Of a stretch of 41,942 nt of DNA, positions 34,854 through 41,782 are shown piece by piece. The translations under genes and the position numbers were made by a program. Positions within the stretch are counted from its first letter, which is position 1; every line of letters begins with the position of its first letter. The notes below the pieces were generated by a model. The model did no database searches. It saw only the letters and a program-made list of their open reading frames with translations, and had not been told where the DNA came from. The stretch is from Zooshikella harenae (GTDB lineage Bacteria; Pseudomonadota; Gammaproteobacteria; Pseudomonadales; Zooshikellaceae): NCBI RefSeq assembly GCF_018837975.1, contig NZ_JAGSOY010000043.1:1-41942 (forward strand), given 5' to 3'.

Positions 34854-34976
34854 ATTTCACGATGTACCTGAAGTACAGTTTACCCATTGATAATGGGAAT
34901 ATTTGATGTTTTTAGGTAGGAGGATATGGGGCATGCCTCCGCCATATTATTCGTTCTATGTGGTTGAGAGTAGTTA
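34854..34976 (+). other. Intergenic gap with three small hairpins
   Basis: Three short perfect stems follow the giant stop codon: TGTAC/GTACA at 34863-34877 (loop 5), CCCATT/AATGGG at 34883-34897 (loop 3) and ATATGG/CCATAT at 34924-34947 (loop 12). A run of five T lies at 34909-34913, too far from the second stem for a textbook intrinsic terminator. A weak GAGAG ribosome-binding sequence at 34966-34970 sits 6 bases before the next ATG. Whether this is a leaky terminator or an mRNA-processing site is undecided. Confidence 0.4.
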
Positions 34977-35804
34977 ATGAAAGTAGTTTTAGGCGTTATT
35001 TTTTCAGGTGTGCTGCTGGCGGGATGTCAAGAACAGGGGCAAACATTGGCGAAAGTAGCAGACAAGTCTGTTACCCAGGATGAGTTTTCAGCCTATTTGG
35101 CTCATAAACATATTCCTGCTGATAGTGAAAAAAGAGTATCCGCCGCACTGGATGACTACCTGGCGCGTGAGGCACTAGCTAAAGCAGTTGAGCAATCAGC
35201 GTTACTGGATAATAAACTTATTGCTGCTGAGTTGAATGAATTTAGAAAACAGATGCTGATTAGCCGCTACTTTGAAAAGTATTTAAACAATGTAGTGACT
35301 GAGGATGCACTACTAAATTACTACGCTAATAACCCTGAGCAGTTTCAAACAAAGCGTGTCAATGTTGCACATATTTTATTCCGTGTCAGACGGGGTATGA
35401 CTCAACCAGAAATTGATGCGCTGAAAACAAAAGTATATGAAGTGTATAGTAAACTCCAAGCAAGTGAGACATTTGCTGATTTGGCAAAAGCCTACTCACA
35501 AGATGTCCTTTCTGCTGAAAAAGAAGGCGAGTTGGGTTGGATTAAAGAAGGCGCTATTGACAGCGAGTTTTCTCGAATTGCCTTTAGCTTAGAAGAAGGT
35601 AAGTACTCCGAGCCCTTTCGTACACCATTTGGTTTTCATATTGTAAAACAACTTAAATCCCCTCAAATAATCAAACAACCTTTTGAGGCTGTGAAGGGAG
35701 ATATTCGTTATCAGCTTAGGGCGGAAGCTAAACAAGCAGAATATGACAAGCTATTAAAGCAAGTAGTAGTAAAAAAAGTAGCTACCTTAAATAAAGTTGA
35801 GTAG
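34977..35804 (+). CDS. Lipoprotein parvulin-type peptidyl-prolyl cis-trans isomerase (PpiC/EpsD-like)
   Basis: This 275-residue protein would catalyse proline cis-trans isomerisation and assist folding of exported proteins. The signal peptide ends in the lipobox L14-A15-G16-C17. Gln follows the cysteine, so by the enterobacterial Lol rule it should go to the outer membrane, facing the periplasm. A SurA-N-like helical region (about 25-115) precedes a parvulin domain (about 128-226) with the family's landmarks: AHIL with His132, FADLAKAYSQD, GELGWI and PFGFHIVK with His221. ATG 34977 is chosen because the signal peptide starts there. It resembles PpiC and the EpsD-type lipoproteins of exopolysaccharide loci, but no such genes are in view. 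The neighbouring giant gene suggests a dedicated client (inference). Confidence 0.9.
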   Translation: MKVVLGVIFSGVLLAGCQEQGQTLAKVADKSVTQDEFSAYLAHKHIPADSEKRVSAALDDYLAREALAKAVEQSALLDNKLIAAELNEFRKQMLISRYFEKYLNNVVTEDALLNYYANNPEQFQTKRVNVAHILFRVRRGMTQPEIDALKTKVYEVYSKLQASETFADLAKAYSQDVLSAEKEGELGWIKEGAIDSEFSRIAFSLEEGKYSEPFRTPFGFHIVKQLKSPQIIKQPFEAVKGDIRYQLRAEAKQAEYDKLLKQVVVKKVATLNKVE

Positions 35805-35806
35805 AA

Positions 35807-35822
35807 ACTATTTTATAATAGT
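35807..35822 (+). other. Short AT-rich hairpin after the isomerase gene
   Basis: ACTATT and AATAGT form a perfect 6-base stem around TTAT, two bases after the TAG. There is no T-run after it, so a rho-independent terminator is doubtful. Confidence 0.3.
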
Positions 35823-35842
35823 AAGGTGCGCATTATTTTTAA

Positions 35843-35904
35843 TATATCCACTGCGAAGGTTACATATTACTCATAATGAGGTGTATATGTTTACAGTGGG
35901 TATA
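35843..35904. repeat. 62-base nested inverted repeat between the two lipoprotein genes
   Basis: The outer arms TATATCCACTG (35843-35853) and CAGTGGGTATA (35894-35904) pair at 10 of 11 positions. Inside are ACATAT/ATATGT (35862-35867 / 35885-35890) and CTCAT/ATGAG (35870-35874 / 35876-35880) on nearly the same centre. It could be a small palindromic repeat or a cruciform/mRNA stem-loop. No function is assigned. Confidence 0.5.
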
Positions 35905-35949
35905 TTTTATATTCAATAATTTTATTAAAGCTGAAAGTTAAACTTTAAA

Positions 35950-36864
35950 ATGAAGTACCTTTTTATTTTATTTTATACGTCGTTGTTGCTAGTAACAGGT
36001 TGTGACTCTGCTTCAAAACAAGATGATGCAAAGCAAAAAAATACTGAAAGTTCACAAGATAGTGGAACTATTGACAGTGACTTGCAGGTAAACAAAGAAA
36101 ATATAAGTGACCGTGAAAAAATAGCAAAAGTCGGTAGCTGGTATATTACACAACAACAATTAGACTTCATGACTGACAGGACTTTAGGTTCTGCTACATT
36201 AGCGATAATGTATGATCAGGTGGGGGAGCAATTGTTGAAAAGCTTGATTGTGTCAAAAGCTATGGCTCAGCAGGCTTTGGTTGATTTAAGTGATGTTGAA
36301 AAAGAAGAGCTTGATTTACAAGTTAATGCTTATCGGGAAGAAATCTTGGTAAGAAAGTACTTAGAAAGTAATGCCAATGTTCAACCTGTTTCTGAAAAAA
36401 TGGTGCGAGATTATTATCAGCAGCATTCAGAAAAATTTGGTGGTTTAACCTTAAAAAAATACCAAATTATTAAAACAGTAAACTTGCCTTCAGATAAGCT
36501 GTTACTGGCATCAGAGCTTTTTTCCAAAATACAGGCAAACTCAAACTGGCAAGAGGCTGTTTTAGAACTAAAACAAAATAATATTATGGCATTAACTGAG
36601 TCTTTAACATCAAATCCACTGTTGCTTTCCAATGAACTGCGGATTTTATTGGAAAATACAGGTGTAGGAGAGCTATCGCCAGCCACGATTATAAATGGCA
36701 ATTTATACCGTGTTGCAGTAGTTGAGGATGTTAAAACACCAGTAAAAAGCTTACAAGAAGTGGCTTCAGATATCCGAAAAATGTTAGCGCCACTGCAATT
36801 GAAAAAAGCGGTTAAGGCAGCTTCTGATGAGGTGTTAGAAAAAGTAGTAGTAGAGTATTACTAA
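35950..36864 (+). CDS. SurA-N/EpsD-like lipoprotein with degenerate parvulin domain
   Basis: This 304-residue protein is likely a periplasmic chaperone rather than an isomerase. The signal peptide ends in V15-T16-G17-C18, and the next residue is Asp19 then Ser20, the classical inner-membrane retention signal of enterobacteria. A Ser/Asp/Gln/Lys-rich tether (about 19-55) is followed by a SurA-N-like helical domain (IAKVGSWYITQQQLDFM onward, about 58-165). The C-terminal part (about 170-275) sits where a parvulin domain would be but lacks the AHIL, GELGW and GFHIVK landmarks seen in the upstream gene, so catalysis is doubtful. A 13-base palindrome, AAAGTT-A-AACTTT, lies at 35934-35946 just before the ATG. 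The preceding GAAAG is a weak ribosome-binding site. It probably works with its upstream paralogue (inference). Confidence 0.8.
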   Translation: MKYLFILFYTSLLLVTGCDSASKQDDAKQKNTESSQDSGTIDSDLQVNKENISDREKIAKVGSWYITQQQLDFMTDRTLGSATLAIMYDQVGEQLLKSLIVSKAMAQQALVDLSDVEKEELDLQVNAYREEILVRKYLESNANVQPVSEKMVRDYYQQHSEKFGGLTLKKYQIIKTVNLPSDKLLLASELFSKIQANSNWQEAVLELKQNNIMALTESLTSNPLLLSNELRILLENTGVGELSPATIINGNLYRVAVVEDVKTPVKSLQEVASDIRKMLAPLQLKKAVKAASDEVLEKVVVEYY

Positions 36865-36881
36865 AAAAAGGATATCTTGTA

Positions 36882-37007
36882 TATACCCAATACGAATGAT
36901 TTTTAGGTGCGGCCATCAAGTGACGAAATCCCATGAGCCTATATTAATAGGTGATTGGGGTGAGGAGTAAAGATAACAAAACCTAGAAATCATTCGTGAA
37001 GGGTATA
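36882..37007. repeat. 126-base palindromic MITE-like element with 26-base terminal inverted repeats
   Basis: The left arm 36882-36907 (TATACCC, then ACGAATGATTT, then TAGG) and the reverse complement of the right arm 36982-37007 agree at 22 of 26 positions. A second inverted repeat, CCCA and CCTAT against ATAGG and TGGG (36930-36959), has exactly the same centre (36944.5). The whole element is therefore one imperfect palindrome with no room for a transposase. This is the form of a miniature inverted-repeat element or palindromic intergenic repeat. No convincing target-site duplication is seen. It ends 87 bases before the preferred start of the next gene and could carry its promoter or a transcription barrier. 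Confidence 0.8.
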
Positions 37008-37093
37008 CCTTTCCTAAGTTAAAGAATTTGATTTGTGAAAGGGCAATAGGCTTTAAACGTTTGTCTGAAATATTAAATAGTAATGAGAAACGG

Positions 37094-40000
37094 ATGGTTA
37101 CAATAAAGGCTGTTCTGCGCGGAACGTTGTATTTGATTCTGTTATGGGGCTATGCCGTAAATGGTTTAGCGAATAGTTTACCCATGTGCAGTGCTGTTTT
37201 TAGCAACGGGATTCAATCACATCACCGTTCAGGCAAAGTGACAATTACTGATAACACAAAGATTGTTTCGTCATCTTGGATAATTGATACACCAACGCTG
37301 GATATTATTGCCTCACCCTCACCCTTAGTCTCAGAAAGTCGCACAAACGTTAGTTCAAACTGCCAATATACGGCATGTATTGCTTCAGATAAGACCTCAG
37401 CAACGTTAACCTTCAATGATTTTCCAGATAATGCATCTATTTTTAACGAGCATACGCCAGATAATGTGTTAACCGTTGTGGGCCAAGAAAATAATCAGTG
37501 GCAGCAGTTGACTGTTGGTTCACAAGGTATTGCTACTATTGTGCCTGGAGCTAAGTATTATTATATAGAACAGTTGACCTTAGAAGACGACAGCCAACTT
37601 ATATTGCCGCAAGGAGAATATTGGGTTGGTACATTAAACATGGGTAAACGTAGCCAGATACATTTAGCCTATGATAGTGCAGTAAAGCTGAATATTCGTG
37701 ATCAACTTAATCTGGAAGAAAAAGCACAGCTTAATCCGGAATTTCACCCTTTATGGTTAATGATTGGTAAATCGTTAAAGGCAGGTAAAAGTAGCCGTTT
37801 ATTTGGCTGGACTTATGTCGTTTCAGATGCCTATTTGAGTGAGGGTAGTTTTATTAAAGGGGCTCTGAGTGCCGCTAATAGTGTGCTGGGTATTGAAACA
37901 GCCGTTGATTATTCTCCTGTGGGTACATGGCCTGTTTCAGGTGAAGCACCTTGTGATATGTCATTGAATGCATTAGCGTTAACTGCCTGGTCAACAGATA
38001 ATGCGACTCATACGCTTAATCCTAGTGTAGAGGTGGAAAGCGTAGAAGAGGATAATAATAACCAACCTTCTCATAACAATCCTTATGTTAATCAATGTAC
38101 AGCCGCATTTCCAAATGCAGTGCAAAGCCCTACTCAAGGAACTATTAATTTTTGGCTAAATGCACGATTAACCAATACCAGTAGTAACCTGCTTGCTGCA
38201 AAGGAAGTTAATGTCAGCAGCTCATTTTCAGTCTTTAACAGTTGTGATAATACTAAATGTTTACCAGGTAATGTGGCTTCTCCTGCACTTACACTCAGTG
38301 ATTTTAAACATAGCCCCAAAACTGAACAAATAAATCTTGCTTGGAATACAACTCAGGTTTTTGATCAGGCTGACTATGGAGAAATTGTCGCACCGTTTAA
38401 TAATGAACTGCGTTTTCAACCTCAAACGAAAGAAGTTCGCATTAAACGCTTAGCGGTACATGCTGGTACAAAAATTATCATGGCTCCAGGTGACTATTGG
38501 ATTGAAAAGCTAGAGCTGGGTAATCACAGTGATATTGTGGTGCAAGGTGAAGGTACTGTGCGCCTGTTTGTTTGGGAGTCGTTACATATTGGTTGGCGTA
38601 ATGCCGTCAATAAAAATAATGCGGCTAACAAATTGTTTATTTATGGGTTTGGTGGAGTTTATTTATATACCAGTGCTCATGTTAATGGCTTTATTTATGC
38701 GAAAGGTAATGCACAGTTAAGCTTTCGCAGTCACCTGAGAGGTGCACTGTCTGCAAGTAATATTAATTTACACACCAATGCGCGTATTGATTACCTGCCG
38801 GAACAGTTAAGTAGCTTGGATTTTGGTACTCTTTGTGATTTAGATAACGATGGTATCTATGATGAAATAGATCAAGATACTGATGGGGATGGGGTAAGTG
38901 ATGAGGATGAAATAAATGCGAAAAGTGATCCTTATGACCCTGCGAGTAAGCCTCAGGATTTAGATAATGATGGCATCTATGATGCTTTAGATGATGATAT
39001 CGACGGTGATAATGTCAGTAATGAGGAAGAAAAAGCTGCAGGCACTGATCCGCGTGACCCCAATGACTTCCCTGATAAAACGCCACCTGTTATAACCTTA
39101 AATGGACCCACTGAACGCACAGTATCAGCTGCACAGGTTATTATCACAGGGAAGGTTTCTGATGTAGGTAGTGGTGTTAAAGCGCTATGGGCTATTCAGC
39201 ATAGTCAACATGATACTCAAGTCTATGCATCACTTGATGAACAAAATTCTGGTGAGGAAGATAGTGTTTTACAGGAAAGCATGTTTCGTTTGCCTTTACA
39301 GCTTATTCCTGGAGACAATCAGTTTACCTTATTTGCCATTGATAATAAGAAAAATAAAGTACCACTGTCATTACGTATTACCTTTAATTCTGCATTATCA
39401 TTAGAGAGCCTTTCCCCTGCCAGTGGTGCAATGGTCACTGAAAATAACGTGACGGTTACAGGAACTTTTCATGGTAGTGCTACTGAGCTTAATAAAGTGA
39501 CTGTTCATGTGGGGAGGAAGCTTGCTAAATTAAGTAAAGTAGGTACAGATGCAGCATCTGACCTTATTCAGTTTACGGCTACTTTGCCTTTAAGCTACGG
39601 GCTTAATACACTTGAGCTGTCTATTTCCTTAGGTGAACAAACACTAACAGAAAACCTGGAGTATATTTATCGTCCAGAAGATTTAACCTTATTGACTGCA
39701 CCCGAGGTAGAAATTATATCGCCACAGTCACCCTCATTAATAGCACATCAAACAGCAACACTTTATGCGAAAGTGTATAGTTCTGTGGGTGGGCTTAACG
39801 TCGCTTTGCAGGATAGTCTTGGTCAAAGTACACAACTCAAGCCTATTAACTTAGGTGAGGGGCAATATATAATTAGAACTTTAATCACTTTGCCCAAACG
39901 TGAAAAAGTGAGCTATACACTGAGTGTTGAAGATGCTTTGCAGCAGTCAACACTTAATGCGTTAGAACTTTATCAGGATTTAAGTTCTCCAGAGATTATA

Positions 40001-41782
40001 TTACCCGCATCTCTCAAGCTGGGTTCTGAAGTGAATAATGTCAGTAAAGGGGAATATTTACTCATTGGTGAAGTGAAGGATAATAATATTCGTCGCTTTA
40101 CTATTAATAATACGTCAGTTCAGTTAGAACCAGTCGGTGAAAATCACTACCAGTTTAAATCACAATTAAAGTTTTTACCCAACCAACCATTTTGGGTATC
40201 TGTTGTAGCTATTGATGCCTCTGATAATAAAACTGAAAAAACCATAGTATTCCAAACTGACAGCGCAATACAGTTAAACTGGTTAAGTCCAAATTTTCCA
40301 TTTCACTTACAGGCAACAGAAAATAATGCATTTCAAGCATTAGTTAATGTACTTCAGAGTTCAGATAATGAATCATTTGAGGCTTGGTTAGTCGATTCAG
40401 CAGGCGAACAACAGAGTGTGCCTGTTAATCAAGCACAAACACTGCTCACATTATCAGTACCTGATATTAAGCAAGCGGGTGACTATCAGCTTAAAGTAAT
40501 TGCCAAAAACACTACAGGTGATGTGCTGAGTGAGCTAATTGGTGTAATTACAGTTATTGATCAACAGTCATTACCAGTAAAAATTAGTCAGTTAACACCT
40601 GCAAATAATACAAAGGGTATAGAGCCAGATAGTTTTATTTCTGTACAGTTTAATCAGGCTATTGATATCGCAGATGTGGTAATTGATGTTAAGCAAACGG
40701 CACATGGGTTAACGTATGTAAACCCCTACCAACAAAATGCGCATAAAACTGATCAAGAAGTGCAGTTTTTATTTGCAAAAGGACATCAGTTACAACAAGT
40801 TAATTTTGATCAAGTACCTGTAAATTACTCCCCCAGTCAGTTACCAGGTAAGCATACTTTAGCTTTTTATCCTGAAGTGCCTTTAAGTTATGGTGCTGAA
40901 GTATTTGTTACCGTGCGTTATAAAGGTAAAGAATTATCAAGAAGTCACTTTTATACACGGGATTTGCCTACTTTTATTGAAGGTGGAGTGATAAACAGTT
41001 TGGGACAGCCTCAGGCTGATGTTGAAATTTTAATTAAAGAGTTAGGTCGAGTCACCAAAACCAATCAAGATGGTGCTTTTGCCTTTGGTTATGGTGATAC
41101 CGCTGAACAGGTTATTCCTGAAGGTCGGTATACTTTTGTTATTAATCCACAACAAAAAATACTTGCACTGGGCACTATTGATATTCCTATGTCGATTGAA
41201 GGCGGACGCCGTAACCAATTGAGCCTTATGCAAGTGCCTAGTGTCCAGACAACGATTCCATATCAATATATTTCACGGGAACAGCAAGATATTAAACTGG
41301 CACAAGGTGATTTAGAGCTTAAGCTTTCGGGGCAACAGCTTATCTTCCCACAAGGCTACGATCGTCGTATACACACACAGTTTTTACCTGGCTCAGGTAT
41401 TGTTCGACCAGTACATCCTAATTTTGGACCCAGCTGGATTTACCAGCTGCAGCCAGCAGGTATTACCACAACAGGACCTATTCATTTATCACTGGCATTA
41501 CCCAAACGCCAGGGTAGTTATGATTATTTACCTGATACCTCAACCCAACCTTATTACGTACTGCTGGTGGGCTATAACGAACAGCAAAATCTTATTACAC
41601 CGGTTGGAGTTGGGGAAATTAAACATCTTATGCTGACAACGTTAGAAAATCAGCCTGTAGACTTTAAGCGGTTGGATTATATTGGTTTTTATATGCCATC
41701 GAGCAAGCAACAGGAAATAGTTAAGCGTTTTGTTATTGGGGAAATTGGTTTTGCTTCATTAATAGCCATGCTTAATCAGTAG
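37094..41782 (+). CDS. Exported MshQ-like / Ig / TSP3 multidomain surface protein
   Basis: From ATG 37094 the product has 1,562 residues. A TTG at 37028 extends the frame by 22 residues, but the ATG gives a clean signal peptide (basic MVTIKAVLRG, hydrophobic LYLILLWGYAV, cleavage near GLA/NS) and has GAG at 37085-37087 at suitable distance. Domain order: two tandem Cys-containing modules like the N-terminus of the MSHA-locus protein MshQ; TSP3 calcium repeats; about five Ig-like modules; an SbsA/Big_5 domain (QLTPANNTKGIEPDSFISVQ); a carboxypeptidase-regulatory-like domain (GGVINSLGQPQADVEILIK); and a tail of about 180 residues resembling ZU5-type regions. There is no anchor at the C-terminus. 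It shares domain vocabulary with the giant protein on the same strand, which suggests a partner, cap or anchor role (inference). Confidence 0.85.
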   Translation: MVTIKAVLRGTLYLILLWGYAVNGLANSLPMCSAVFSNGIQSHHRSGKVTITDNTKIVSSSWIIDTPTLDIIASPSPLVSESRTNVSSNCQYTACIASDKTSATLTFNDFPDNASIFNEHTPDNVLTVVGQENNQWQQLTVGSQGIATIVPGAKYYYIEQLTLEDDSQLILPQGEYWVGTLNMGKRSQIHLAYDSAVKLNIRDQLNLEEKAQLNPEFHPLWLMIGKSLKAGKSSRLFGWTYVVSDAYLSEGSFIKGALSAANSVLGIETAVDYSPVGTWPVSGEAPCDMSLNALALTAWSTDNATHTLNPSVEVESVEEDNNNQPSHNNPYVNQCTAAFPNAVQSPTQGTINFWLNARLTNTSSNLLAAKEVNVSSSFSVFNSCDNTKCLPGNVASPALTLSDFKHSPKTEQINLAWNTTQVFDQADYGEIVAPFNNELRFQPQTKEVRIKRLAVHAGTKIIMAPGDYWIEKLELGNHSDIVVQGEGTVRLFVWESLHIGWRNAVNKNNAANKLFIYGFGGVYLYTSAHVNGFIYAKGNAQLSFRSHLRGALSASNINLHTNARIDYLPEQLSSLDFGTLCDLDNDGIYDEIDQDTDGDGVSDEDEINAKSDPYDPASKPQDLDNDGIYDALDDDIDGDNVSNEEEKAAGTDPRDPNDFPDKTPPVITLNGPTERTVSAAQVIITGKVSDVGSGVKALWAIQHSQHDTQVYASLDEQNSGEEDSVLQESMFRLPLQLIPGDNQFTLFAIDNKKNKVPLSLRITFNSALSLESLSPASGAMVTENNVTVTGTFHGSATELNKVTVHVGRKLAKLSKVGTDAASDLIQFTATLPLSYGLNTLELSISLGEQTLTENLEYIYRPEDLTLLTAPEVEIISPQSPSLIAHQTATLYAKVYSSVGGLNVALQDSLGQSTQLKPINLGEGQYIIRTLITLPKREKVSYTLSVEDALQQSTLNALELYQDLSSPEIILPASLKLGSEVNNVSKGEYLLIGEVKDNNIRRFTINNTSVQLEPVGENHYQFKSQLKFLPNQPFWVSVVAIDASDNKTEKTIVFQTDSAIQLNWLSPNFPFHLQATENNAFQALVNVLQSSDNESFEAWLVDSAGEQQSVPVNQAQTLLTLSVPDIKQAGDYQLKVIAKNTTGDVLSELIGVITVIDQQSLPVKISQLTPANNTKGIEPDSFISVQFNQAIDIADVVIDVKQTAHGLTYVNPYQQNAHKTDQEVQFLFAKGHQLQQVNFDQVPVNYSPSQLPGKHTLAFYPEVPLSYGAEVFVTVRYKGKELSRSHFYTRDLPTFIEGGVINSLGQPQADVEILIKELGRVTKTNQDGAFAFGYGDTAEQVIPEGRYTFVINPQQKILALGTIDIPMSIEGGRRNQLSLMQVPSVQTTIPYQYISREQQDIKLAQGDLELKLSGQQLIFPQGYDRRIHTQFLPGSGIVRPVHPNFGPSWIYQLQPAGITTTGPIHLSLALPKRQGSYDYLPDTSTQPYYVLLVGYNEQQNLITPVGVGEIKHLMLTTLENQPVDFKRLDYIGFYMPSSKQQEIVKRFVIGEIGFASLIAMLNQ
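37180..38000 (+). other. MshQ-like N-terminal module, copy 1
   Basis: Landmarks in order: CSAVFSNGIQS, SCQYTACIAS, YYYIEQLTLEDDSQL, LPQGEYWVGTLNMG, LWLMIGKSLKAG and GALSAANSVLG, closing at PCDM. The ladder of short strands (measured value, then GEYW, then a layer of repeated small domains) resembles a beta-helix-like passenger, as in MshQ N-termini. The match is from memory of the family and is not verified. Confidence 0.5.
38089..38836 (+). other. MshQ-like N-terminal module, copy 2
   Basis: Same landmark series as copy 1: CTAAFPNAVQSPTQG, SCDNTKCLPG, VRIKRLAVHAGTKII, APGDYWIEKLELG, KLFIYGFGGVYL and GALSASNINLH, closing at LCDL. The order and spacing of the cysteines and of GALSA(A/S)N show that the two copies arose by duplication. 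Confidence 0.6.
38837..39085 (+). other. TSP type 3 calcium-binding repeats in the MshQ-like protein
   Basis: Two units are visible, each with paired loops: DLDNDGIYDEIDQDTDGDG and DLDNDGIYDALDDDIDGDN, separated by the spacer DPYDPASKPQ and followed by GTDPRDPNDFPD. The acidic loops match the calcium-binding consensus. The same class of segment lies at 29640-29975 in the giant protein. Confidence 0.88.
40964..41782 (+). other. Carboxypeptidase-regulatory-like domain plus ZU5-like C-terminal tail
   Basis: About 40964-41220 is a transthyretin-like regulatory fold (GGVINSLGQPQADVEILIK, then TNQDGAFAFGYGD, then PEGRYTFVINP). The remainder has the layout of the ZU5-type segment that often precedes Rhs/YD-repeat regions in surface toxins: LKLSGQQLIFPQG, WIYQLQPAGITTTGPIHLSL, then YYVLLVGYN and PVGVGEI. 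Here the chain stops afterwards, with no YD repeats. Confidence 0.5.

Noticed and set aside
3-34853. Giant polyketide or non-ribosomal peptide synthetase
   Set aside because: No ketosynthase, acyltransferase, condensation, adenylation or carrier-protein motifs occur; all recognisable parts are all-beta surface-protein domains.
34883-34913. Intrinsic terminator after the giant gene
   Set aside because: The 6-base stem is short and the T-run begins 11 bases after it, so only a hairpin is claimed.
35890-35920. Sigma-70 promoter (TTTACA with TATATT or AATAAT) before the second lipoprotein gene
   Set aside because: Spacers would be 12 or 19 bases, and AT-rich DNA gives such matches by chance.
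37028-37093. TTG start extending the MshQ-like protein by 22 residues
   Set aside because: The extension puts a charged segment before the signal peptide and has no ribosome-binding site; the ATG at 37094 begins the signal peptide.
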